Source: Lepisosteus oculatus
Taxonomy: Eukaryota; Chordata; Actinopteri; Semionotiformes; Lepisosteidae
DNA: 64,000 nt
Assembly (NCBI RefSeq): GCF_040954835.1
Contig: NC_090709.1
Coordinates: forward strand, 46,260,490 to 46,324,489
Reading direction: 5' to 3'
This document shows positions 8,827 to 19,312 of this stretch, piece by piece; position 1 is the stretch's first letter, and the number at the start of each line of letters is the position of its first letter. A model generated the notes under the pieces. It had not been told where the DNA came from. It was given only the letters and a program-made list of their open reading frames with translations, and searched no databases. The position numbers were made by a program, and so were the translations under genes.

Positions 8827-10541
8827 ATGGCTCTAAACATCATTTCTCTTAACACCAGAGGTATCAATGACAGAGTTAAATGCCAGTCTGTCTTTGATCA
8901 CCTCCAGCAGAGAGAGGGAGATGTGTTGATGTTGCAGGAGTGTGCTTTAGCCTATCAAGAGAGGTATAAAAGCTTTGACGATAGGTGGGATAAAGGGCCT
9001 TCTGATTGGTCAGGGGACAATAACAACAGAACCCCTGGCGTGGCCATTCTTTTCAAAGGATGGGCATTCAAATTGAAAAGTATTCAGAGGGTCATAGATG
9101 GCAGGTTGCTGTGTGTGGATGTCGAATGGGGGACCGTTAACCTGCGTCTAATCAATGTGTATTGTCCTACTGACGTGGGAGGAAGGGTGGAGCTACTCAA
9201 AGCACTCTCTTCCCTATTGTTATGTAGCACTGACGTGATAGTGGGAGGGGATTTTAATTGTATCTTAGAGCACACAGACAGGCAGTCTAGCTCTCCGATA
9301 AAATTGGATTCCAGCTCACTGGCCCTGCAAAACTTAGTTCAAGACTTTAAACTCTCAGACACATATAGATGTATATATCCCACAACAGCAGGATATACAC
9401 GGTCAGGGAGGAATAGCAGCTCCAGAATTGACTATTGCTTTGTCTCAGAGAGAGTGAAAGTTGTTGGGGTCACTCTTCAGCCTGTCTTCTTCTCAGATCA
9501 TCAGGCTTTAGGGTGTAGAGTGGAACTCCAGGGCGGGACTGTCTTTGGCCCAGGCCTCTGGAAACTCAACACAAAGCTGCTAGAGAACGAGGGGGTAGTA
9601 TCCCGCTACAAGGAGAAACTATCACAGTGGCTGTCCTTGCAGTGTCTGTATGGGTCAGTAGGAGAGTGGTGGGAGGAGGTGAAGGTGAGGACAAAGGCCT
9701 TTTTCATGGCTGAGGGAAGGAAGGCTGCTGCTAGACGGAGAGGAGTGCTAGCCAGGAAACAGAGGCAGCTGCAGCGTCTCTACACGATGCTGCACAGTGG
9801 CTTCGATGTGCTCGAGGATATCACCCTTTTAAAAAAGGACATCCGGAGCACAGCCGAAGAAAGCAGTCGAGGAGTGCTGTTAAGAAGCAGAGTGCAGTTC
9901 TTGGAAGAAAATGAGAAGTGTACTCGCTTCTTTTTCAGGAAAGTGGTAGGCTCCAAGTCTGTCATGGAAAGTGTAGTTGATGAGGAGGTAAGAGAGAGTA
10001 CAGAGCTGAGTGCTATCCTCTCCTGCATCGAGGCCTTCTTGTCACGGACGTCCAAGGGGACTAACCGTGGGGAGCAGGAGGACGGAAAAAGACCCATATG
10101 CGTAGCGGCGAGACGGGAAAAAGGCCCGGGCTCATTAGTGCAAAGAGTTCAGGAATGCCGTATAGAAACCTGTGCGCCCTGGTGCTAGGCGGGTCTCAGG
10201 ACATCCGAACGTCAGTGCTGAGCGAGGACAGAGCGCAAGACCCGGAAATATATAGCCCAAGGGAAAGAGAGGGACAGGAAGGACAGCAGACCAGAAACTA
10301 GGGACAGGACAGAGAATACCGCCCACTGGCTGCAGAGGGCATGACACTTCTACTTAAGACTGTACAGCTCTGCAGAGGTAAAGGATGAAGAAATTCATTT
10401 TTTTACCTCAAAGCTAGAAAACCTTTTGAGTGAAGAAGATAGGGAAGTACTTGAGGGGGATTTGACAGTAGAAGAGCTGAGAGGCTATGGAGAGCTTACA
10501 GAAGGGGAAAACTCCGGGTGCTGACGGGCTCCCTAAAGGGG
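8827..10541 (+). pseudogene. LINE ORF2 remnant: APE endonuclease, broken RT
   Basis: I take the start at ATG 8827 because the endonuclease begins there (MALNIISLNTRGI). The N-terminal 240 residues carry all landmark motifs of an APE-type endonuclease: LNTRGI, the catalytic QE, VYCPTD, GGDFN, RIDY and SDH. A linker of about 250 residues follows. A 307 bp element at 10040-10346 interrupts the frame. After it the frame resumes with LLSEEDREVLEGDLTVEEL, the usual lead-in to the reverse transcriptase. A further one-base shift near 10480 moves KGKTPGADGLP, the start of the RT fingers, into another frame. The sequence stops at 10541 where the inverted arm begins, so the RT palm and C-terminus are absent. 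The motif pattern suggests the Tx1 clade. The element is dead. Confidence 0.85.
10040..10346. mobile_element. Solo-LTR-like insertion in LINE ORF2
   Basis: The 307 bp insert begins TGTCACGG and ends CATGACA, flanked by the 5 bp direct repeat CTTCT (10035-10039 and 10347-10351). Removing the insert plus one repeat restores a continuous ORF2 frame. TG...CA ends with a 5 bp duplication are typical of an LTR, and AATATATAG near 10246 could be a promoter. The ends are also weak inverted repeats, so a small DNA element remains possible. No coding capacity. Confidence 0.7.
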
Positions 10542-11228
10542 CGTCTGCTTTTACTACTTGCACGAATGAAGGCAAAAAAAAGCCAATCGATGTGAACGAA
10601 CGGCACTTTACACAGGAGTACTGCCTGACTGGATCATTGATGAACAACAGAGGCCACTCCGACCTCTTCTCGGTTTTCTTCAATGACTTACTAAGGATCT
10701 TCTTCACAATCGCCCATGCAGGGGAAGCCAGTTACACCAAAGCAAACGCAGGAAAGTGCAATTCAAGCAGAGACCAGGAGGGACTTGTTTACACCGAGAG
10801 TGGTCGGAGAATGGAACAATACGCCCAGCCCTGTTGCTTTAGCCGATTTTTGATGAGATCTTGGGCTCACTAAGAAGCCCCCGCTGGATGCTAATCTTTC
10901 TGTTGTTCTTGCAGGTCCTGCGCTGCTTTTGAGCCGACAGAGCTCGTCCTGGTCTGTCGGCACAGCCCAATTGCAAATGATCGGCTCCGCTTACAGAAGG
11001 AACGTGCGTTTGGTACAAGAGTGCACGAAGGCACCGGAATTACATTGGGAACAAATGACCGGTCGCTCAAGACCTCTGTGAAGTACAGGAGCGTGCAAAA
11101 TGAGGCTGTTTCCACCCGGTCTCGAACCGGGGACCTTTCGCGGGTTAGGCGGACGTGATAGCCGCTACACTACGGAAACCCGCAGGGACCGCTGCTGGTG
11201 TCTCGCTTGCGTTTCGGGCTTAGAAAGG
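10542..11228. repeat. Right arm of 0.6 kb inverted duplication
   Basis: Reverse-complement partner of 4143-4728. Its inner end abuts the truncated LINE ORF2 exactly. Near 10788-10880 it contains an old, diverged form of the ACACCGAGAGTGGT...GGAACAA repeat that is amplified in intron 1 of the gene array. Confidence 0.85.
11107..11179 (-). tRNA. tRNA-Val(AAC)
   Basis: A 73-base cloverleaf with acceptor GTTTCCG / TGGAAAC, normal D-loop AGCGGCTA, anticodon AAC, T-stem CCCGG / CCGGG and T-loop TTCGAGA. One mismatch (28-42) is seen in the anticodon stem. It is the inverted partner of the degraded copy at 4194-4266. Confidence 0.8.
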
Positions 11229-11288
11229 GACGCGTCACTTTAGGCAGGTGGCACTGGAGAGAGGAACAAAGGGCGCGATGAAACAAAA

Positions 11289-11361
11289 TGCCGAAACCCG
11301 GGATCGACCCAGGGACCTTCAGAACTTCCGTCTAACACTCTCCCAGCTGAGCTATTTCGGC
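11289..11361 (-). tRNA. tRNA-Phe(GAA) with altered U33
   Basis: The minus strand gives a seven-pair acceptor GCCGAAA / TTTCGGC, D-arm TAGCTCAGCTGGGAGAGTG and anticodon GAA. The base before the anticodon, normally an invariant T33, is G (loop CGGAAGT), and T54 of the T-loop is also G. The cloverleaf is otherwise sound, so expression is possible but decoding would be impaired. Confidence 0.75.
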
Positions 11362-11523
11362 GGTGCAGAGAGCACACAGCCACCTGCTCCAGCCTTCCTG
11401 TCTTGCGGCATGAGCGCACCAAGAGGAGCGGGAGAGTGTTGCAGGAATGTCACTGAGAAGGAAAGGAACAAATGACCGGTCGCTCAAGACCTCTGTGAAG
11501 TACAGGAGCGTACAAAAAGAGGC

Positions 11524-11596
11524 TCTTCCCGTCCGGTTTCGAACCGGGGATTTTTCGCGTGTGAGGCAAACCTGATAACCGCTGCACTACGGAAAC
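11524..11596 (-). pseudogene. tRNA-Val(CAC), degraded
   Basis: The minus strand gives GTTTCCGTAGTGCAGCGG, a CAC anticodon and a GGTTCGAAACC T-loop. The 3' acceptor strand has changed to CGGGAAG, leaving the terminal pair G-G, and the outer T-stem pair is lost. Confidence 0.55.
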
Positions 11597-11599
11597 GGT

Positions 11600-12030
11600 G
11601 AGAAAAGGGACCCACTGGCAGTGAGTATTGAACCTTATTGCATTACTGCTCCCAACCAGTTGATATCAATTTAATTCCTAAGGGTTATGTTCTTGTTTTG
11701 AGTATCTCATGTAGAAGTTGTAAACAAGTTCAATTACGAAACGGTCTAAATGAATGATATACTTATGTCCTCTTGATATGTGTAACTCTTTGTAACTGAA
11801 TTAATTTATATCTTTTGTATTCTGATAACCCTTACGATAAGATCTGTTAGGTTTGCATGCATATTCTATATATTAACAAATGTATCCTCGTGTATTAGTA
11901 CCTGTGTGTGCGTTGTTTGAGTTATGTCGCATGGTTGGATTCTAAGACCATTAAAATAATCAATTTTGTGATTTACTGCCACAAAAATAATTGTCCCAGT
12001 AAATGCCCAAACCCCTACAGAACTGGTGCC
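11600..12030. other. AT-rich spacer, no gene seen
   Basis: AT-rich DNA with no coding pattern, ending where the first minisatellite starts. Confidence 0.5.
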
Positions 12031-13905
12031 TCGTGAGAGAACACTACAACAGTGTGTGATATCCTGTCCCAGCCTGAGGAGCAGACAGCGAGCCTGTCTC
12101 TTAATAATGCTAATAATACAGTGTGTGATTCCCTGCCCCAGCCAGAGGAACAGACAGTGAGCCTGTCTCTCAATAATAATACAGTGTATGATCTCCTGTC
12201 CCAGCCTGGGAAACAGTGAGTCAGCCTCTCAATAATTATAATACAGTGTGATCTACTGTCCCAGCCAGAGGAACACACAGTGAGCCTGTATCTAAATAAT
12301 AATAATACAGTGCGTGATCTCCTGTACTAGCCTGAGGAACAGACAGCGAGCCTGTCTCTCAATAATGATAACCTAGTGTGGAATGTCCTGTCCCAGTCTG
12401 AAGGACAAACAGTGAGCATGTCCCTCAGTAATAATAGAACAGTGTGTGATCTCCAGTCCCAGCAGGAGGAACAGACAGTGAGTCTGTATCTCAATACTAA
12501 TAATACAGTGTGTGATCTCCTGTCCAAGCCTGGGGAACACTGAGGCTGTCTCTCAATACTAATAATACAGTGTGTGATATCCTGCCCCAGCCTGAGGAAC
12601 AGACAGTGAGCCTGTCTCTCAATAATAATAATACAGTGTGTGATTTCCTGTCCCAGCCTGGGGAACAGTGAACCAGATACTCAATAATAATAATACAGTG
12701 TGTGATCTCCTGTCTCAGCCTGGGGAACACTGAGCCTGTCTCTCAATACTAATTATACAGTGTGTCATTTCCTGCCCCAGTCAGAGGAACAGACAGTGAG
12801 CCCGTCTCTCAATAATAATAATACAGTGTGTGATCTCCTGTCTCAGCCTGGGGAACAGACAGGAGTGAGCCAGTCTCTCAATAATAATAATAGAGTGTGT
12901 GATTTCCTGTCCCAGCCTGAGGAACAGATTGTGAGCCTGTCTCTCAATAATAATAGTGTGTGATTTCCTGTCTCAGCCTGAGGAACAGACAGTGAGCCTG
13001 CCTCTCAATAACAAGCCAATGTGTGATCTCCTGCCCCAGTCAGAGGAACAGACAGTGAGCCCGTCTCTCAATAATAATAATACAGTGTGTGATCTCCTTT
13101 CCCAACCTGAGGAACAGACAGGAGTGAGCCAGTCTCTCAATAATAATAATACAGTGTGTGATCTCCTGTCCCAGCCTGAGGAACAGACAGTGAGCCTGCC
13201 TCTCAATAACAAGCCAATGTGTGATCTCCTGTCCCAGCCTGAGGAACAGAGAGTGAGCCTGTCTCTCAATAATAATACAGTGTGTGATCCTCTGTCCCAG
13301 CCTGAGGAACAGACAGTGTTATCTCCTGTCCCAGCCTGGGGAACAGACAGTGAGCCTGTCTCTCAATAATAATAATACAGTGTGTGATCTCCTGTCCCAG
13401 ACTGAGGAACAGACAGTGAGACTGTCTCTCAATAATTATAATAATACTGTGTGAGCTCCTGACCCAGCCTGGAGAACATACAGTGAGCCAGTCTCTCTAT
13501 AATAATAATTCAGTGTGGGATCTCCTGTCCAACTCTGAGGAACAGACAGTGAGCCTGTCTCTAAATAATAATAATACAGTGTGTGATCCTCTGTCCCAGC
13601 CTGAGGAACAGACAGTGAGCTTGTCTCTCAATAATAATAATACAGTGTGTGATCTCCTGTCCCAGCCTGAGGAACAGTGAGCCTGTCAATCAATAATAAT
13701 ACAGTATGTGATGTCCTGTCTCAGCTTGAGGAACAGAGAGTAAGCCTGTCTCTCAATAATAATAATACAGTGTGGGATCTCCTGTCCCAGCCTGGGGAAC
13801 AGTGAGCCAGACTCTCAATAATCTTAATAATAATAATACAGTGTGATCTACTGTCCCAGTCTGAGGTACAGTGAGCCTGTCTCTCAATAATAATATAGTG
13901 TGTGA
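12030..13905. repeat. Minisatellite 1, unit about 65 bp
   Basis: About 28 imperfect units of the type GTGTGTGATCTCCTGTCCCA, then GCCTGAGGAACAGACAGTGA, then GCCTGTCTCTCAATAATAAT. Length varies mainly in the AATAAT run. Open frames on both strands (CDLLSQPEEQTVS-like) are by-products of the repeat. One lone unit occurs in inverted orientation at about 15297-15342. Confidence 0.95.
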
Positions 13906-14111
13906 CCACCTTCTGTGGTCTGTTTCAAATCCGCCCGCGATGAGACACCGAGGAGAAATGAAGAGCCCCAGTCGCGCTAGAAAATCACCCGGGAAAGAGA
14001 CTTTCAATGTAGGAAAAAAAAGTCGTTAGTAACAGACATAATGTTTGTTTTGTTTTTTTAATCGCTGCAATGTGTGACTAAGCTCATACGACTAAGAGTT
14101 GCCCCCTTTGT

Positions 14112-14262
14112 CTAGATCTGGTAACCTGCTTGTCGCTGGTGGGCCAGATCGTGTCGCCTGTCACTACACTGGGGCATTAAGACCCACACAGACCGCAGGG
14201 TGAGTGCCCCCTGCTGGCCCCACTGAGAGGTCGTATCCCACCTCCTCCGCTCTCTGCGAAAA
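14112..14262 (-). mobile_element. Fragment of the 0.42 kb interspersed repeat
   Basis: In reverse orientation this matches the head of the element seen complete at 17357-17780 (AGTGCCCCCTGCTGGCCCCA, CAGACCGCAGGGTGAG). It is truncated after about 150 bases. Confidence 0.65.
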
Positions 14263-15222
14263 GCAGTATCTTCAGGCCCTGACATCCCACCCCTGCCACT
14301 CTCTGCGTAAATAAGTATCGTCAGGCCCTGACATCCCACCCCTGCCACTCCCTGCGTAAAGAAGTGTCGTATGGCCCTGACATCACACCCCCACCACTCT
14401 CTGCGGAAAGCACTGTCGTATAGCCCGGGCACCCAACCCTCCACTCTCTGCATTAAGCACTGTCATATAGCCCTGACACCCACCTCTCCACTCTTTGAAT
14501 AAAGCAGTGTTGTCAGGCCCTGACATCCCACCCCCGCCACTGTCTACGTAAAGTAGTGTCGTCAGGGCCTGACATCCCACTCCTGCCACTCTCTGCATAA
14601 AGCAGTGTCTTATGGCCCTGAAACCCTCCCCTCCACTCTCTACATAAAGCAGTGTTGTCAAGCCCTGACATCCCTCCCCTGCCACTCTCTGTGTAAAGCA
14701 CTGTCGTATGGCCCTGACATCACACCCCCACCACTCTCTGCGTAAAGCACTGCCGTATAACCCTGACACCCACCCCTCCACACTCTGCGTTAAGCTGTGT
14801 TGTCAGGCCCTGATATCCCACCCCCACCATTCTCTGTGTAAAGCACTGCTGTATGGCCCTGACATCACACCCCCACCACTCTCTGCGGAAAGCACTGTCA
14901 TAAAGCCCTGACACCCACCCCTCCATTTTTTGCATAAAGCAGTGTCGTCAAGCCCTGCCACTCTCTGCGTAAAGAAGTGTCGTATGGCCCTGAAATCCCA
15001 CCCCTGCCACTCCCTGCTTAAAGAAGTGTCGTATGGCCCTGACATCCCACCCCTCCACTCTCTGCATAAAGCAGTGTCGTCAAGCCCTGACATCCCACCC
15101 CCACCACTCTCTGTGTAAAGCAGTGTCATATGGCCCTGACATCCTAGCCCCGCCACTCTCTGTGTAAAGCAGTGTCATATGGCCCTGACATCCCACCCCC
15201 ACCACTCTCTGTGTAAAGCAGA
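14262..15222. repeat. Minisatellite 2, unit about 57 bp
   Basis: About 17 units of the type CTCTGCGTAAAGCAGTGTCG plus TATGGCCCTGACATCCCACC plus a C-rich tail. It is unrelated to minisatellite 1. The ORFs here are artefacts of the repeat. Confidence 0.95.
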
Positions 15223-15436
15223 CATGTTACAGACATTTACAACAAAGACATATTATAAAATATTGACATATACTGTAGGCGGCTGGAGCATTATTGGGAG
15301 ACAGACTCACTGTTCCTCAGGCTGTGACAGGAGATCACATACTGGGCTGCCAGATCAACTGAGTTCCCTCATCCCTCTCCCAGTAGGATTGGGACCCGTT
15401 GTGATTCTGGCAGGTGTGGGAACTCTGGGATTAGAT

Positions 15437-15838
15437 TTCTGAATTACGGGAAGAATGTTTCTCTAATCCCAGAGTATCTGTCAAAGTGCAGTAGGAAGTA
15501 CACCTCTGTCTCTATTTCTCCCCGCTGGCAGTGGGAGCACAGCCTGTAATCTCTGGGCAGCCAGGTCTGCCTGTGTCGCCCAGTTTCTATGGCCAGGTTG
15601 TAGTCACTGAGCCTGTACTTCGTCAGGGTCTGTTTCTGTTTGTTATTTTTTATTTTGGTCAAATATTCAGCTAGTGTGTATTGTCTGTTTAAGGTTCTGT
15701 AGCATTCCAGTTTATGTTGTGTTTGTGTGTGTGTGTCCCAGTGTGTGAGATATTGCTGTTTGATCTGTGCTGTGATGTGGTTGAGTCTGGGTTGTGGTGC
15801 TCTAGCAGTGCTGTCCTGAGGCTGGTTAGTGTCGGTGT
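15437..15838 (-). pseudogene. C-terminal fragment of another LINE ORF2
   Basis: The minus-strand frame ends with LAIETGRHRQTWLPRDYRLC, then SHCQRGEIETEVYFLLHF and IRETFFP. This is the terminal domain, with a degenerate CxxC...H...C zinc finger, found at the end of many fish LINE ORF2 proteins. The second C of the usual HC pair is F here. The fragment runs straight into intron 6 of gene copy 0 at about 15838, so it marks the breakpoint that removed the front of that copy. Confidence 0.6.
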
Positions 15839-15962
15839 CACTCACTGCGAGTGTGATCTCAGCAGAGTCTCTGTGCTCTTGGGACACTTGACTCACCTGT
15901 CTCTCTCTTTCTCTCCCTGTGCTGTCCCTCTCCTGCCCCCTCTCTCCCTCCTCGGACTCCAG

Positions 15963-16641
15963 CTGGAGGAGGTCCAATCACCACCTCCTGTGAGACAGAA
16001 GAAAAAGAAGGTGGGTAATGCTCTGATCCTCTCTTTACTCCTGTCCAGTGTCCAGTCAGTGTCCAGTCAGTGTGTCTGTATGAACCCCTCTCTCTCTCAG
16101 TGCAGTGTTCATGTACTGGAGTGTCCAGTCAGTGTGTCTGTATGAACCCCTCTCTCTCTCAGTGCAGTGTTCATGTACTGGAGTGTCCAGTCATGTGTCT
16201 GTATGAACCCCTCTCTCTCTCAGTGCAGTGTTCATGTCCTGGAGTGTCTAGTCAGTGTGTCTGTATGAACCCCTCTCTCTCTCAGTGCAGTGTTCATGTC
16301 CTGGAGTGTCCAGTCAGTGTGTCTGTATGAACCCCTCTCTCTCTCAGTGCAGTGTTCATGTACTGGAGTGTCCAGTCATGTGTCTGTATGAACCCCTCTC
16401 TCTCTCAGTGCAGTGTTCATGTCCTGGAGTGTCCAGTCCGACTCTTAACGTGACTCTCCTGTCTCTGCTTCAGAAGCGCTGGTGCGTCTTTTTAAACTCC
16501 CTGAGCTGCGTGTCGGTGGAGACAGATGATCAGGACGAGCCGATGGAGAAGGCGGAGACCGTGGGTCAGGAGAGGAAGAGCGAGGGAGAGGAGGAGCAGG
16601 CTGCCGGGAAGGACAAGAAGAGGAAGAGGAGGTGCAAGTGA
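15963..16641 (+). pseudogene. Array gene copy 0: exons 7 and 8 only
   Basis: Exon 7 is 15963-16010 (16 codons, LEEVQSPPPVRQKKKK) between CTCCAG and GTGGGT. Exon 8 is 16474-16641 (55 codons plus TGA), starting KRWCVFLNSLSCVSVE and ending GKDKKRKRRCK. Both are in phase 0 and intact, but exons 1-6 are replaced by a LINE fragment upstream of 15838. The 3' UTR runs to the AATAAA at 17293-17298. As it lacks promoter and start codon it is a 5'-truncated copy, unless the missing part lies elsewhere in a rearranged locus. Confidence 0.75.
16055..16440 (+). repeat. Intron 7 minisatellite, copy 0
   Basis: About six units of a 62 bp repeat (TCAGTGTGTCTGTATGAACC, CCTCTCTCTCTCAGTGCAGT, GTTCATGTACTGGAGTGTCC). 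Confidence 0.9.
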
Positions 16642-16795
16642 GCAGACAGGGGGGCACCGCCCGGTCGTGTCTGTGATTCAAGGAGGAGTCTCCTCTTGCT
16701 GTTTGATGTCATGGTGACGTCTGTGTCTGTGTCCCTCACACCTGCAATAACAATATTCTTTCCAGGTTCCTTTCCTGGTTCTGTGCCTGCTAAGA

Positions 16796-17265
16796 TCTGG
16801 ACTGGACTGGACTGGACTGGACTGGAGCTGAGGGACGCCAGACTGGACTGCACTGAAGCTGAGGGGCCCCAGACTGGACTGGACAGGAGCTGAGGGACAC
16901 CAGACTGGACTGGACTGGAGCCTAGGGACATCAGACTGGACTGGACCGGAGCTGAGAGACACCAGACTGGACTGCACCGGAGCTGAGAGACACCAGACTG
17001 GACTGGACTGGAGCTGAGGGGCCCCAGACTGGACTGGACCGGAGCTGAGAGACACCAGACTGGACTGGACTGGAGCTGAGGGACCCCAGACTGTGCTGGA
17101 CCGAAGCTGAGGGCCCCAGTCTGCGCTGCACAGAAGCTGAGGGACCCCAGTCTGTGCTGGACCGAAGCTGAGGGACCCCAGTCTGGACTGCACTGGAGCT
17201 GAGGGGCCCCAAACTGGACTGGACTGAAGCTGAGGGACCCCAGACACCAGTCTGGACTGAAGCTT
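16796..17265 (+). repeat. 3' UTR minisatellite, copy 0
   Basis: A GGACT pentamer run leads into imperfect 31-34 bp units (GCTGAGGGACCCCAGACTGG). It lies after the stop codon and before the AATAAA, so it should be part of the mature transcript. Confidence 0.85.
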
Positions 17266-17292
17266 GTAATTTTTGTTCTTTTGTTAAGCATC

Positions 17293-17298
17293 AATAAA
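17293..17298 (+). terminator. Poly(A) signal, copy 0
   Basis: AATAAA in the shared context TTTTGTTAAGCATCAATAAA, which recurs after copies 0, 1 and 5 (GGATC variant after copy 4). Confidence 0.7.
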
Positions 17299-17356
17299 AA
17301 TTTTAAAAATAAAATCTGTTTAGCTTTTGGTTTTTTCCCTCCCCCCCCCCCCCAAA

Positions 17357-17780
17357 GTTGCTGCTGGGAGAGGTGTGAGTGGGGCCAGCAGGGGGCGCTC
17401 TCACCCTGTGGTCTGTGTGGGTCCTTATGCCCCAGTATAGTGAGGGGGGACACTGGACTGTAAACAGGCGCCGTCCTTCGGATGAGACGTCAAACCGAGG
17501 TCCTGACTCTCTGTGCTCATTAACAATCCCGGGGTGTCTCTGGAGAAGAGTAGGGGTGTTACCCCAGTGTCCTGGCCTGATTCCCCCCCTGGTCTTGACC
17601 CATCATGGCCTCCTAATCACCCCCCCCTCTCTGAACTGGCTCCATCCCTCTGCTCTCCTCCCCACTGAGAGCTGCTGTGTGCTGAGCGGACTGGAGCATC
17701 ATCCAGGTGGGGGCTGCACACTGGGGGGACTGGAGGGGATCCCCCTGACCTGGGAAGAGCTCTGAGTGGAGAGTCCAGAC
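17357..17780 (+). mobile_element. 0.42 kb interspersed repeat (SINE/MITE-like)
   Basis: Starts GTTGCTGCTGGGAGAGGTGT and ends GAGTGGAGAGTCCAGACTTATT before an ATT-rich tail. A complete reverse copy outside the array units (28985-29425) shows it is a dispersed element, not part of the gene. It follows the poly(A) site in each array unit, so it was present before the array expanded. Confidence 0.8.
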
Positions 17781-18159
17781 TTATTAATTATTATTATTAT
17801 TCGTGCTGCACTGGGCTTCAGTCCTGGTAGTGAGAGGGGGACTCTGTGATCAGGACAGATACTTATGACTGTATAATAATACACGATAGAAATGGAAACA
17901 GGGTAGCGCTGTAGTCTCTTCGAAACGTTTTGAACTGCCAGAAGAAGTTTTCACAACCCGGACTCGTGAAGGTACAGGTCTTCTCCCTTCGTCCAGAGCA
18001 AGGTGTATCGTGTCCTGGTGATTTTAATGTCGCGTTTCTGCCTTATTAGAGAGAGGCACTGAACTTTGGGGAACGTGACATCCACCCAGTATTACTAGTA
18101 GGTTGATAAATATAAATGTTTTTTTTTCCCCCCGTATTATACCTTGCGAAATATAATAT

Positions 18160-18345
18160 GTGTGTGTGTCCTGTGATGGACTGGTGTCCTGTCCAGGGTG
18201 TGTGAGTGTGTGTGTCTGTGTGTCCTGTGATGGACAGATGGTACCCAGCCTGGACACCCATGAGACACTGGCTGTGATGGACTGGTATCCTGTGAAGGAC
18301 TGGTGTCCTGTCCAGGGTGTGTGTGTGTCCTGTGATGGACTGGTG
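18160..18345 (+). repeat. Intergenic GT-rich minisatellite
   Basis: Units of about 46 bp: GTCCTGTGATGGACTGGTGT, CCTGTCCAGGGTGTGTGAGT plus a GT run. The same unit recurs in every intergenic spacer. Confidence 0.9.
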
Positions 18346-18359
18346 GATCACAATATTAA

Positions 18360-19312
18360 TTCTCCTCCTTGATTCCCTCCTTCATCGCCAGAGTGAAAGC
18401 GGGACACGGCAGTAAAAGCTCAGCCCTGCGGGTGGTGGTCCTCTCGGCCACACGGGGGCGCTGTGGCCCCACGGGGGGGGGTTATGTTCAAGTCCCGCTG
18501 GGAATCGCACCGACGCGGTGGAGTTCGTGAACGTCCCAGACAACAAGAAAACGAGAGAGAGAAAAAAGGTCGTTTTCGGGGTTCAAGAAGCAACCCCGAG
18601 ATTCAGGGAGTTTCCCCGCTGAGCTTACTCTGCCGAAAACACGCAGGTTTTATTTTTTTTCCCGTGCCCCCCCTCACACAGGCCGTTTCTGTAGCGTGAA
18701 GTTGGTTTTTTTTGCGCGGCTGTCGGTGAGGGGCGAAATTGTATTTATTTTTTCCCACGGTTTGAAACAGAAACGGCCGGGTGGTGTTGTAGAGAGGTCG
18801 ACGTGCCTGGTTTTCCTCGTGTGCGAAGCCCGGTTTTTTTTTCTGGGGGGGGGGTCGTGAGGTCCCACGCAGCGCTCGGAAAAGAAAATGGCGTTTCTTT
18901 TCCCCGCAGGACGGGGGGGGTACCCGTGTTTTTTGGACGTGGCGTGGCCCGAAATTTACGCCCTTGGGCGCTAGAGGGGGGTGGAGGTTGGTCTTTCTTT
19001 GATTTGGGGTTCGGGGGGGTGCTAATTTCACTGAACCCCACCCCACGGAAACCCGTGTTGGACGTGGGGGTGCTGAATGCGCCCTCGACGTGATTTTGTC
19101 TTTAAATTCAAGTGCAGCTTTTGTAACCCTTGGGCCGGAAACACCTGGACCCGTTTCCCCTGCCTGTCCGAGGTGGCGACTACCGGGGTCGTACAGGGAC
19201 ACCCGGCTGGCCGCCGAGAGTTGGAAAAATAAAATGTCCACCCAAAAAAAAACAACCGTGAAAAATGTCAGCCATTTTTGTTTCGCGGCCGAGCCGTGAG
19301 CGCGTTTGGGGC
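18360..19312 (+). other. Conserved GC-rich 5' flank of copy 1
   Basis: About 0.95 kb repeated upstream of copies 2-5 (35550, 41460, 46745, 56045). It has long G runs, a CACGGGGGCGCTG segment, a GCGCTAGAGG motif and no convincing ORF. Probably distal promoter or spacer DNA. Confidence 0.6.

Noticed and set aside
8004-10541. A functional retrotransposon
   Set aside because: ORF1 is 5' truncated and frameshifted, ORF2 is interrupted by an insertion, frameshifted and lacks nearly all of the reverse transcriptase.
12015-13909. Repeat-protein-like ORFs (CDLLSQPEEQTVS) in minisatellite 1
   Set aside because: Units differ by indels that are not multiples of three and no frame is kept along the array; ORFs appear on both strands.
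16566-17453. A 295-codon minus-strand frame in the 3' UTR repeat
   Set aside because: It is the antisense reading of the 31-34 bp minisatellite (SSPVWGPSAPVQ-like repeats) and recurs with indels in every copy.
18360-19300. ORFs of up to 212 codons in the GC-rich 5' flanks
   Set aside because: They shift frame between the five array copies at G-run length changes and show no conserved start or splice sites.
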